Shown here: positions 1-7,219 of the stretch, piece after piece | How the letters are laid out: every line of letters starts with the position of its first letter | Numbering within the stretch: position 1 is the stretch's first letter | Assembly: GCA_050175615.1 (NCBI GenBank) | Contig: JBFXIU010000029.1 | Location: forward strand, 1 to 23,386 | DNA: 23,386 bases | Source: CAYXXZ01 sp050175615 | GTDB taxonomy: Bacteria > Pseudomonadota > Gammaproteobacteria > Pseudomonadales > Porticoccaceae | Direction: 5' to 3' | Notes under the pieces: model-generated | Database searches by the model: none | Told to the model about the DNA's origin: nothing | The model's input: the letters and a program-made list of their open reading frames with translations, nothing else | Translations under genes and position numbers: made by a program

Positions 1-2
1 CT

Positions 3-374
3 TCAGTCTCTCTTGATCCACCCATGGTGTTGTGGAGCCTATCCAAAAACTCAAATTATTTTGATGCCGTGATGGCGTCAGATCGCTACGTCATCAATAT
101 ATTGAGCGAAAATAATAAGCCACTTTCAAAAAAATTTTCCGGAAAAGATCGCATTCTCGAAAGTGAATACACAGATATTTCACAGCCGGAATTTCCAAAA
201 ATCATAGACGCCATTGCTCACTTCAATTGCGAAGTAAGCCATCGCTATGAAGGTGGAGATCACATTATCATCCTAGGCACCGTTGTGGATTTTAAATCCC
301 TACCCTCAGACGAGCCTTTAATTTTTTATGCAGGCGAGTACCGCTCTATAAATGCTCGCCAATCTAACCAATAA
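3..374 (+). CDS. Flavin reductase, 3' part (reductase of a two-component flavin monooxygenase)
   Basis: The reading frame is open from the left edge, so the N-terminus lies outside the window; 123 codons remain. The visible start SVSLDPPMVLWSLSKNS is the typical flavin-contacting stretch of the flavin reductase-like (FMN-binding split-barrel) domain, and the conserved HFNCEV and GGDHIIILGTV stretches follow. Enzymes of this family reduce free FMN or FAD with NAD(P)H and pass it to an oxygenase partner. The oxygenase-type gene starts 29 bases downstream on the same strand, which fits an HsaB/HsaA- or HpaC/HpaB-type pair. The internal ATG at 24 is not the real start because the family signature begins before it. 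Family assignment is firm; the partner is inferred from adjacency. Confidence 0.85.
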   Translation, partial: SVSLDPPMVLWSLSKNSNYFDAVMASDRYVINILSENNKPLSKKFSGKDRILESEYTDISQPEFPKIIDAIAHFNCEVSHRYEGGDHIIILGTVVDFKSLPSDEPLIFYAGEYRSINARQSNQ

Positions 375-403
375 AACAGCTGTACGAGACAGAGAAATTT
401 ATT

Positions 404-1564
404 ATGAAATCACACAACGAATTAGTTGGCAGGGCGCGCGAAATTGCTCCCCTGGTGGAAAAATTTGCTCATCAAACCGATGCAAATGGAAAAATATCAG
501 ATGAAGTTTTAGACCAATTTTGTGATGCTGAGCTAGTTCAATTACTTGTTCCTAAAGTTTATGGCGGACATGAATTAGGCTACAAAACCTTGGCGGGTGT
601 TATTGGGGAAATTGCGCCCTACTGCACATCAACAGCTTGGGTTCTTTCTTTTTACATAGGGCATGCCTATATTCATACCTTGTTCCCAAAGGAGTCTCAG
701 GATGAGGTCTTTGCGAACAAGCCTTATGTATTGACACCAGGCACTATTGCCCCCAACTTCACATTGACCCCAGAAGGAGAAGGCTACATTGCCAACGGTT
801 TAAGCCCTTACAATTCAGGCAGTAATCGCAGCGACTACTATCTATGCAGCGGCCTGGTTAAAAGGGAGGGACAGCCACCTGAGGCCAGAGCATTTCTTGT
901 ACCATCAAAGGATTGCAAGCGCATCAACAATTGGGATGTCGCCGGAATGCGGGGAACCTCAAGTAACGATATGGCGCTGAACAATGTGTTCGTACCCAAC
1001 TATCATAGCGTCTTGGTATCTGATCTTTTAAATGGCACCGCCCCAGGCGGAAAAGTGCACGCCAACCCTAAATACTCGATGCCACTCTTTCCTTTTATTC
1101 TCGGCGAAGTTGTACCTGTCATGGTTGGTGCCTATCGTGGCGCCGCAACCACTTATAAAAAAATGATCGAAGAGCGATTCATTACATTTAACGCCGCCAA
1201 GGCAGCAAGCAAACAAACTGCTCAAATCCGCGTCGGACATGGCATGGCCGGGGCACAGATAGCTGAAGATCTATTGTCCATCTATGCGAACACATTAGAA
1301 ACCGCTTCTCCTGAAATGTTAAGACAGCCGGAAATGCGCGCTGCAATGAAAGCCAGAGTCGGCATGATACTGGCGTACTGCACTGATGGCATTAATGAGC
1401 TTATGAAAGGAGGAGGTGCTGCCGCATTTCGCAATGACTGCCCAATGCAACGCTTTTTCCGCGACATCAATATGCTGCGAGTGCACGGGCTTCTTGACAG
1501 CGAAACAGCGCTCGAAACTTATGGAAGGGTTCTACTGGGTCTTCCAAGTGAAGTGCCGATGTAA
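404..1564 (+). CDS. Flavin-dependent monooxygenase, oxygenase component (acyl-CoA dehydrogenase fold, HsaA-like)
   Basis: The 386-residue protein has the acyl-CoA dehydrogenase fold used by the reduced-flavin monooxygenases HsaA, HpaB (C2 type) and DszC. An N-terminal helical part contains LVPKVYGGHELGYKTL. A middle beta domain carries NNWDVAGMRGTSSND, the stretch typical of this oxygenase group rather than of true acyl-CoA dehydrogenases. A C-terminal helical part contains GGGAAAFRNDCPMQRFFRDI. The usual GxWxxxSG motif reads GLSPYNSG here, so the aromatic Trp is missing. These enzymes hydroxylate phenols or other ring substrates; HsaA acts on a steroid-derived phenol. The flavin reductase gene lies 29 bases upstream and a hairpin follows the stop. 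The substrate is unknown; a steroid or aromatic intermediate is a guess from the neighbourhood. Confidence 0.85.
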   Translation: MKSHNELVGRAREIAPLVEKFAHQTDANGKISDEVLDQFCDAELVQLLVPKVYGGHELGYKTLAGVIGEIAPYCTSTAWVLSFYIGHAYIHTLFPKESQDEVFANKPYVLTPGTIAPNFTLTPEGEGYIANGLSPYNSGSNRSDYYLCSGLVKREGQPPEARAFLVPSKDCKRINNWDVAGMRGTSSNDMALNNVFVPNYHSVLVSDLLNGTAPGGKVHANPKYSMPLFPFILGEVVPVMVGAYRGAATTYKKMIEERFITFNAAKAASKQTAQIRVGHGMAGAQIAEDLLSIYANTLETASPEMLRQPEMRAAMKARVGMILAYCTDGINELMKGGGAAAFRNDCPMQRFFRDINMLRVHGLLDSETALETYGRVLLGLPSEVPM

Positions 1565-1590
1565 GAACAGTCGAAAAATACGATCTTCTC

Positions 1591-1639
1591 CTCGCCAAAC
1601 TGTATTGCTTTACAACAGTGCGGCGAGTTGATTTCTTTT
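1591..1639 (+). terminator. Probable rho-independent terminator after the flavin monooxygenase pair
   Basis: CTCGCC (1591-1596) pairs with GGCGAG (1622-1627), and inside them ACTGT pairs with ACAGT. The stem is followed by a T-rich stretch, TTGATTTCTTTT. It lies 27 bases after the oxygenase stop. The stem has a two-base internal bulge and the T tract is interrupted, so strength is uncertain. The remaining 220 bases up to the end of the convergent TetR gene show no recognisable gene or repeat. Confidence 0.5.
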
Positions 1640-1861
1640 GGTTCACCTGGGAGAGGATCAATACTCCACAGGACAAGGGATATGGCATAAAACCCGAGGC
1701 ATCTAATATTGTCGTAGTTCCAGGGTAAATGAGTGCCTGCAAAGGACTGTTTTTTATTCGGGAAGGATATGATCGCCTCACAGCCTTCACGTATTATTGT
1801 TTTCTATGGATAGTCTTACCTTCCTTTGCATAAAGACTCTCGGCAATTTGGTCAACTGCTC

Positions 1862-2629
1862 TCAGCCAAAAACAATCTCATAAATAAAGGCAATATTTCG
1901 CAGTATTTCTGCTTCCGAGAAAACATTGCGCCCAGTCAACTCTTTGTATTCCGTAGAGATGGTGAAGGGTGTACCGCCAACACCAATAATAAGGTAATAA
2001 AGCCGAGCCGGATCACATTGCCTTATTGTTCCCTCTGACTGACCACGGCGGATGATATCGATAACGAGGCTAAAGTGATCGCGCAGAAAATGGTCGATAA
2101 CCCACTTTAGACGCTCGGTATCCTGATTGCCCTCTGTGGTAAAGATACGATGGATTTGCGGATACCTCGCAGAGAATCTGACAAACTGGTCAATAAATTT
2201 TTTAAGTGCAGAACTTGCCGTTTTTTCGTGATTGGTATTGAGATTTTCATGTATTTCCTTGCCGTATTTACTAAGCACGTTCTCGACCGTAGCAACCCAT
2301 AACAGATCTTTGGATTGAAAGTGATAGAGCACCAGTGTATGAGTTACACCGGCAAGCTCGGCAATGGTTCTTGTGGACGCCCCCTCAAAGCCATGGGCGC
2401 CAAAACACTCCAAGGCAGCAGATAATATTCGCGAACGAACTTCATCAGCCCGCTTTTGGGTAGTCTTTTTTCTTTTCCCTTCTTTTTTAACAGGCTTTGC
2501 GCTTTTTGAGCGAGCTCGACTTTTTATTTCAGCCACACTGGCAGTGTCTTTGCTATCGTTTTTACCCACACCTTTACCATCATTTGCATCGACATTGACC
2601 GGCTTTGGGTCAGCATTTTTTTGATTCAT
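1862..2629 (-). CDS. TetR/AcrR-family transcriptional regulator with Lys-rich N-terminal tail
   Basis: The protein has 255 residues. The DNA-binding domain runs from about residue 60 to 110 (RSRILSAALECFGAHGFEGA, then TRTIAELAGVTHTLVLYHF, then QSKDLL), a textbook TetR helix-turn-helix with the YxHFxSK ending. Residues 1-60 are an unusual tail rich in Lys, Asp, Arg and Ser, with no predicted fold, which most TetR proteins lack. The helical C-terminal half would bind a ligand and dimerise. TetR proteins usually repress nearby genes. This one converges on the flavin monooxygenase pair and points away from acnA, so its target is not obvious. The start codon has only a weak ribosome binding site, so a start closer to the helix-turn-helix cannot be excluded. 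Confidence 0.88.
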   Translation of the reverse strand: MNQKNADPKPVNVDANDGKGVGKNDSKDTASVAEIKSRARSKSAKPVKKEGKRKKTTQKRADEVRSRILSAALECFGAHGFEGASTRTIAELAGVTHTLVLYHFQSKDLLWVATVENVLSKYGKEIHENLNTNHEKTASSALKKFIDQFVRFSARYPQIHRIFTTEGNQDTERLKWVIDHFLRDHFSLVIDIIRRGQSEGTIRQCDPARLYYLIIGVGGTPFTISTEYKELTGRNVFSEAEILRNIAFIYEIVFG

Positions 2630-2882
2630 AACATAGAGACCAAAGAAGTTTTATAAAACTGTTACTAGAGCCTGCTAACAAAAAACCCGCTAACATAAAA
2701 GGAGTACAGCCCAGCAGCTGTTTATAAGCTAGCATACCTTAACAAGTATACTGATCATTCGAAGCAAGTACCAGTGATTAAAATTCAGTTGTATGCTTTA
2801 AAAATCGATGCCCTGTGGCGCCGAGGCATGGTTTGCTTGCCAGAGGGGGCGATGTCTGAAATCAGTACATCCAGACAATACC
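2630..2882. other. Non-coding region upstream of the TetR gene
   Basis: No gene is supported here. It must contain the promoter of the minus-strand TetR gene. One imperfect inverted repeat, ATACCTT-AAC-AAGTAT (2734-2749), could be an operator for an autoregulating TetR protein, but one extra base breaks its symmetry. No clear -35/-10 pair stands out. Confidence 0.3.
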
Positions 2883-2997
2883 TAAGGACACTCTGATTAA
2901 TTCGTTTCCGTCACTCCGGCTCAGGCGGGAGCCCAGAAAAATCAACAAATTATAGATTCCCGCCTGTGCGGGAATGACATTAATTAGAGTTTCCCTA
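2883..2997. repeat. Palindromic repeat family A, copy 1
   Basis: This 115-base element starts TAAGGACACTCTGATTAATT and ends with the near reverse complement (TTAATTAGAGTTTCCCTA). Inside are two GC-rich hairpins. The second, ATTCCC-N8-GGGAAT at 2956-2975, is a perfect 20-base palindromic core. Related copies occur at 3027, 6180, 7032, 12287 and 13792. TA flanks both ends, as expected for a TA-targeting MITE. No coding capacity. Confidence 0.8.
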
Positions 2998-3026
2998 AAT
3001 TAAAATAGCGCTCTGAAATTAATTTA

Positions 3027-3325
3027 TAAGAAAACTCTGATTAATTCTGTTTTCGTCACGCCCGCGCAGGCTACATTCTAAAAAAATCAGCGAAGAATGG
3101 ATTCGCGTCTGCACGCACTGCTGCCCGGAATAAATCCAGGATACTCAAGCTGCTCCAATTTTGTTGAAAAAACCAGCTGATTTAAACCGTTATGACCGCT
3201 GTGCACAGATGGGTTGGTATTCAGTTGGTCTCCTGCAGAGATTTCTGCCTGCACAGGAATAACGACGTGAAATATTGCGGACAGGAGTGCGGCTGTACAG
3301 GAACGACATTGACCAGAGCATCCTG
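3027..3325. repeat. Palindromic repeat family A, copy 2 (long, composite or degraded)
   Basis: The left end TAAGAAAACTCTGATTAATT and the right end GACATTGACCAGAGCATCCT match the family termini, but about 300 bases separate them instead of about 110. The interior has damaged versions of the CGCCTGCACGGGAAT arm near 3105, 3245 and 3290. This suggests two or more copies that fused and decayed, or an insertion into one copy. It directly abuts the family B fragment at 3323. Confidence 0.55.
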
Positions 3326-3398
3326 AACCGCAATGACCTTTAATGTTGCTATACCAGGGCAAAATTCGAATTTCTGAGTGTACTGGTGCAATTTTCGG
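3323..3398. repeat. Repeat family B, partial copy upstream of acnA
   Basis: The 76 bases align with 12188-12262 with one indel. The first 21 bases match at 20 positions (CTGAAC, then GCAATGACCTTTAA), and the last part shares GAGTGTAC, GCAA and CGG. By eye the two are roughly three quarters identical. The other half of the element, including its left terminal repeat, is missing here, probably lost where family A copy 2 abuts. It lies 39 bases before the acnA start codon. Confidence 0.6.
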
Positions 3399-3412
3399 TC
3401 TAGACTACTGCT

Positions 3413-3418
3413 TATACT
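3413..3418 (+). promoter_or_regulatory. Candidate acnA -10 box
   Basis: TATACT lies 20 bases before the acnA ATG and close to the consensus TATAAT. The matching -35 position (about 3390-3395, AATTTT) is poor and falls inside the family B repeat. If used, the promoter is partly built from repeat sequence, or needs an activator. The leader between this box and the start would be very short. Confidence 0.3.
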
Positions 3419-3437
3419 GCAACGAAGAGGACGTTTT

Positions 3438-6182
3438 ATGGGAAACCGCTATCAATCGGTTCAGACATTCACCCTTAACGGTAAAGAATACAGCTACTTC
3501 CCTTTCGATAGAGTTGGCCAATATTTTGCTTTAGATAAGCTGCCGTTTTCCATAAAAATTCTTCTTGAAAACCTTCTTCGCCATTGCCAGGAAGAATTTG
3601 TCAGCGATAGCCACATCGAAGCCGTCGCCGGCTGGGATCCACAAAAAGAACCAGACACCGAAATCGCTTTTGTGCCCTCTCGAGTGATTTTACAGGACTT
3701 TACCGGAGTGCCAGCCATTGTCGACCTGGCCACAATGAGAGACGCGATGGCGTCTCTGGGGGGCGACCCCGACTTGATTAACCCCCTCTCCCCCGCCGAG
3801 CTGGTTATTGACCACTCGGTAATGGTGGACTTCTTCGGCCACAGGGATTCCCTCCAGCAAAACACAGACCTTGAAGTTGAACGCAACAAAGAGCGCTATC
3901 AATTTCTCAAGTGGGGTCAACAGTCCTTTAACAACCTGAAAGTTGTACCGCCTGGAACCGGCATTGTTCACCAGGTCAACCTGGAGCACCTGGCGCGAAC
4001 CGTTTTCAGTGCGGAGAAAAATGGCCTGTTACTGGCTTATCCTGACACTTTGGTAGGCACCGACTCCCACACTACCATGATCAATGGTCTCGGCGTACTC
4101 GGTTGGGGCGTAGGCGGCATCGAAGCTGAGGCTGCAATGCTCGGACAGCCCATCTCTATGCTCATTCCCCAGGTTGTTGGTTTCCACATCACCGGCAGAA
4201 TGGCTGAGGGCGCCACCGCCACAGACCTGGTGCTCACCGTCACCCAGATGCTTCGCAAGCACGGTGTTGTCGGCAAATTTGTCGAGTTTTTTGGTTCAGG
4301 CCTCAAGCACCTGAGCGTCGCCGACCGCGCCACCATTGCCAATATGGCGCCTGAGTATGGCGCCACCTGCGGTCTGTTTCATATTGATGAGGAAACCCTG
4401 AATTACTTGCGCTTTACTGGCCGCGATAGCCACCAGGTTGAACTTTGCGAAACCTATTTAAAGCATATGGGGCTGTGGCATGAAGACGGCAAAGCGCCGA
4501 AAGCAGAATACAGCTCCACACTTCATCTCGACCTTGGCGATGTAGTGCCCTGCATTGCCGGCCCCAAACGGCCTCAGGATCGAATTCCCCTGGATCAGGC
4601 CAAAACCGCATTCCTCCATTCACTAAACGAGCGCATCAAGGTGCGAAATACTGACAATAACGCTGCGGAAGTCGGCTTTGAAGACGAAGGCGGCGACACT
4701 GCCATAGGCCAGCTTGCGGCTGAAGGCGCCGTTCAGGTTCACTATAACGGCCAGAGATTTACCCTTGAAGACGGCGACGTGGTTATCGCGGCGATTACCA
4801 GTTGCACCAATACCTCAAATCCAGAAATCCTCATCACGGCAGGACTTCTGGCCAGAAACGCGGTGGCCAAAGGTCTGACAACCAAACCCTGGGTGAAAAC
4901 CAGCCTGGCTCCAGGTTCACAGGTGGTTACTGATTACCTGGAAAAAGCCGGACTGATGACGGATCTCGAAAAACTCGGGTTTTTCCTGGTAGGTTACGGC
5001 TGCACCACCTGTATCGGCAACTCCGGGCCTCTGCCCCCTGAGATAGAGCAAGCCATAGATCAGGGCAACTTGACCGTAAGTTCGGTACTCTCTGGCAACC
5101 GCAATTTTGAAGGCAGAATTCACGGCAAGGTTCGCAATAACTACCTGGCATCGCCCCCGCTGGTGGTTGCCTACGCCCTCGCTGGCAGCATGGCTATTGA
5201 TGTCAACAAGGAACCTCTGGGGTACGATCGCGACGGCAATCCCGTTTACCTCGCCGATCTGTGGCCCAGCAGCGACGACGTTAAAAAGGTCATTCGCGAC
5301 AGTCTCAATTCCGCCATGTTTATCAACAAATACGCCGATGTTTATACAGGCCCCACTAGTTGGCAAAATCTCGACGTCAGCGGCGGCACAGTCTATAACT
5401 GGCCTAATTCCACCTACATCAAGAAAGCTCCTTTTTTTGACGACATGAAAGCAACGCCTGCGCCATTGACCGCGATCACGAAGGCACGCTGTTTAGTAAA
5501 AGTGGGCGACAGCATTACCACAGATCATATTTCTCCTGCCGGCGCCATCGATATTCACAGCCCCGCAGGTGAATATCTCCAGTCTATTGGTGTGCAGCCA
5601 AAAGACTTTAATTCCTATGGCTCCCGTCGCGGCAATCACGAGGTGATGATGCGGGGCACTTTCGCTAATGTGCGCCTAAAAAACAGTCTCGCACCAAATA
5701 CTGAAGGCTCCTGGACATGCCACTATCCCAGCGGAAAGATAATGAGCATTTTTGCGGCGGCGGAGCAATATCGCCGAGAGCAGGCGCCCTTGATTGTGCT
5801 TGCAGGCAAAGAGTACGGCACAGGCTCATCCCGTGATTGGGCTGCCAAAGGCCCAGCCTTGTTGGGAGTAAAGGCGATCATTGCTGAGAGTTACGAGCGT
5901 ATCCATAGATCGAATCTGGTAGGCATGGGAATATTGCCCCTTCAGTTTAAACCTGGAGAATCCGTCGAAGCCTTAAACCTTGGCGGCAACGAAGTATTCA
6001 CCATTGACCTGGTTGACCCAGAAAAAAACGAACTCGGCGTCAGCGCGGAAAACCCCGCAACGGGCAAAATCCTGCACTTTACAACAATTGTGCGCATCGA
6101 TACTGCCAATGAATTTAAGTACTATCACAATGGTGGTATTCTTCACTACGTCCTGCGCAAGCTCGCTGGAAAAGCTGATTAG
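3438..6182 (+). CDS. acnA: Aconitate hydratase A
   Basis: The 914-residue protein is a complete AcnA/IRP-type aconitase, which interconverts citrate and isocitrate in the cytosol (TCA and glyoxylate cycles) with a [4Fe-4S] cluster. Cluster ligands are Cys456 (ITSCTNTSNP), Cys522 and Cys525 (GCTTCIGNSGPL), with the same 66-residue spacing as in E. coli AcnA. Other signatures are DSHTTMINGLGVLGWGVGG, VLSGNRNFEGRIH and the swivel-domain EYGTGSSRDWAAKGP. I chose ATG 3438 over an in-frame ATG at 3378 because GAAGAGGA precedes it, the family N-terminus (NRYQSVQTFTLNGKEY) starts here, and the longer version reads into a repeat. The gene stands alone between repeats and TetR genes. Methylisocitrate dehydratase AcnD is a less likely alternative. 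Confidence 0.95.
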   Translation: MGNRYQSVQTFTLNGKEYSYFPFDRVGQYFALDKLPFSIKILLENLLRHCQEEFVSDSHIEAVAGWDPQKEPDTEIAFVPSRVILQDFTGVPAIVDLATMRDAMASLGGDPDLINPLSPAELVIDHSVMVDFFGHRDSLQQNTDLEVERNKERYQFLKWGQQSFNNLKVVPPGTGIVHQVNLEHLARTVFSAEKNGLLLAYPDTLVGTDSHTTMINGLGVLGWGVGGIEAEAAMLGQPISMLIPQVVGFHITGRMAEGATATDLVLTVTQMLRKHGVVGKFVEFFGSGLKHLSVADRATIANMAPEYGATCGLFHIDEETLNYLRFTGRDSHQVELCETYLKHMGLWHEDGKAPKAEYSSTLHLDLGDVVPCIAGPKRPQDRIPLDQAKTAFLHSLNERIKVRNTDNNAAEVGFEDEGGDTAIGQLAAEGAVQVHYNGQRFTLEDGDVVIAAITSCTNTSNPEILITAGLLARNAVAKGLTTKPWVKTSLAPGSQVVTDYLEKAGLMTDLEKLGFFLVGYGCTTCIGNSGPLPPEIEQAIDQGNLTVSSVLSGNRNFEGRIHGKVRNNYLASPPLVVAYALAGSMAIDVNKEPLGYDRDGNPVYLADLWPSSDDVKKVIRDSLNSAMFINKYADVYTGPTSWQNLDVSGGTVYNWPNSTYIKKAPFFDDMKATPAPLTAITKARCLVKVGDSITTDHISPAGAIDIHSPAGEYLQSIGVQPKDFNSYGSRRGNHEVMMRGTFANVRLKNSLAPNTEGSWTCHYPSGKIMSIFAAAEQYRREQAPLIVLAGKEYGTGSSRDWAAKGPALLGVKAIIAESYERIHRSNLVGMGILPLQFKPGESVEALNLGGNEVFTIDLVDPEKNELGVSAENPATGKILHFTTIVRIDTANEFKYYHNGGILHYVLRKLAGKAD

Positions 6183-6285
6183 GGGAGCTCTGATTAATTC
6201 TGGTTTTGTCTTTCCCTCACAGAACCTCACACCCCAGTGGTGGGTTAGGTTCTGCCTGAGCAGGACATCAATCAGTACTTCCCTG
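6180..6285. repeat. Palindromic repeat family A, copy 3 (diverged, starts at the acnA stop)
   Basis: The left end TAGGGGAGCTCTGATTAATT includes the acnA stop codon TAG. The right end reads GACATCAATCAGTACTTCCC. The central GC-rich arms have changed to AGAACCTCACACC and GGTGGGTTAGGTTCT, which still pair imperfectly, so the hairpin is kept although the sequence drifted. It could serve as an RNA hairpin at the acnA 3' end. Confidence 0.6.
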
Positions 6286-6326
6286 GAAATTTTTCTACAT
6301 AATTTAACTAAACGATTTTTTAGACT

Positions 6327-7034
6327 ATGGAAAAAAAGAAAGCAAAAAACGGTGGTAAGACTATACGCAATTTACGTCTACCACCAGAAAAGCGCATTGC
6401 CGACATTATCGCTGCAGCGCGGGAAATACTTGCTGAAAAAGATTATGAAACTGCACTGATGTCAGAAATCGCAGAGAGAGCAGGCGTGGTTGAAGGCACA
6501 ATTTATCGCTACTTTGAAAACAAGCGCGACCTGTTCATCAAGGTCGCCGAAGTGTGGTTTGAGGAAATACTGGCTCACAATAGCTCTGACGCGAAAATTG
6601 ATGGCACACTGAACAAATTGCGCCATATGCTTTGGTGGGTATTGTCCATTATTCAGAAAGAACCTGTGCTTACTCGATTTGTGCTTATGGAATTGCGCCC
6701 CCACCCCGACTACCGTTCAACCCGAGTCTACCAGCTCAACAAAAAATTCACCGAAAACGTGATCAGTGTATACCGGGAGGCTATGGAACAGGGCGAATTT
6801 GATCAAAGCTACGACATCCCGTTTATAAGGGATCTGGTCTTTGGCTGTATAGAACATCAAACTTCCGCCTATTTAAGGAAACAGGGAAATTTTTCTGTGG
6901 CAGAACTGGCTGAAAAGATAGCAACCATTACCTACAAAGGATTGGTAAAAACGATTCCTGATAAAGAGAAAAATCTGGAGATTGCCATAGACAGACTCAA
7001 CGCCATTGCCGACAGACTGGAAAAAACCAATTAA
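6327..7034 (+). CDS. TetR/AcrR-family transcriptional regulator
   Basis: The protein has 235 residues. The helix-turn-helix domain spans about residues 20-72 (RIADIIAAAREILAEKDYET, then MSEIAERAGVVEGTIYRYF, then ENKRDLFIKVAEVWFEEIL). A helical ligand-binding domain and a C-terminal helix (IAIDRLNAIADRLE) follow. The first 18 residues are basic and add little. It lies 145 bases after acnA on the same strand, separated by a repeat, and ends 185 bases before the convergent TonB-dependent receptor gene. Upstream bases show no good ribosome binding site (TTTTTTAGACT). Plausible targets are the receptor, the acyl-CoA synthetase or acnA; nothing in the sequence decides this. Confidence 0.9.
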   Translation: MEKKKAKNGGKTIRNLRLPPEKRIADIIAAAREILAEKDYETALMSEIAERAGVVEGTIYRYFENKRDLFIKVAEVWFEEILAHNSSDAKIDGTLNKLRHMLWWVLSIIQKEPVLTRFVLMELRPHPDYRSTRVYQLNKKFTENVISVYREAMEQGEFDQSYDIPFIRDLVFGCIEHQTSAYLRKQGNFSVAELAEKIATITYKGLVKTIPDKEKNLEIAIDRLNAIADRLEKTN

Positions 7035-7105
7035 GGAAATTCTGATTTATTCGGTTTTCGTCACCCCTGCCTATACGCAGGACTGACATTAATCAGAGCT
7101 TTCTA
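7032..7105. repeat. Palindromic repeat family A, copy 4 (short form, starts at the TetR stop)
   Basis: TAAGGAAATTCTGATTTATT contains the TetR stop codon TAA (7032-7034). The right end is GACATTAATCAGAGCTTTCTA. Only one central hairpin remains (CCTGCCTATACGCAGGA), giving 74 bases against about 115 in full copies, as if one arm pair had been deleted. Confidence 0.7.
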
Positions 7106-7159
7106 AGAAAATCAACCGGCAGGATCAGGATGTGATCAGCCAATGGAAGACGCAGCCTT

Positions 7160-7200
7160 CAAAAACAATTAAGCCGAACCTCCATGACAGAGGTTCGGCT
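7160..7200 (-). terminator. Rho-independent terminator of the TonB-dependent receptor gene
   Basis: AGCCGAACCTC (7172-7182) and GAGGTTCGGCT (7190-7200) form an 11-base-pair perfect stem with a 7-base loop. Read on the minus strand it lies 19 bases after the receptor stop and is followed by TTAATTGTTTTTG. The short gap before the T tract weakens it slightly. Confidence 0.75.
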
Positions 7201-7219
7201 CAACATAACACTTTAATGA

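Noticed and set aside
2883..3325. CRISPR-like array of palindromic repeats
   Set aside because: The repeats differ in length and sequence, have no regular spacers, and similar copies are scattered to 13903; no cas genes are present.
3378..3437. 20-codon N-terminal extension of acnA from an upstream in-frame ATG
   Set aside because: It reads into the family B repeat, lacks a good ribosome binding site and does not match the family N-terminus; ATG 3438 has GAAGAGGA at proper distance.
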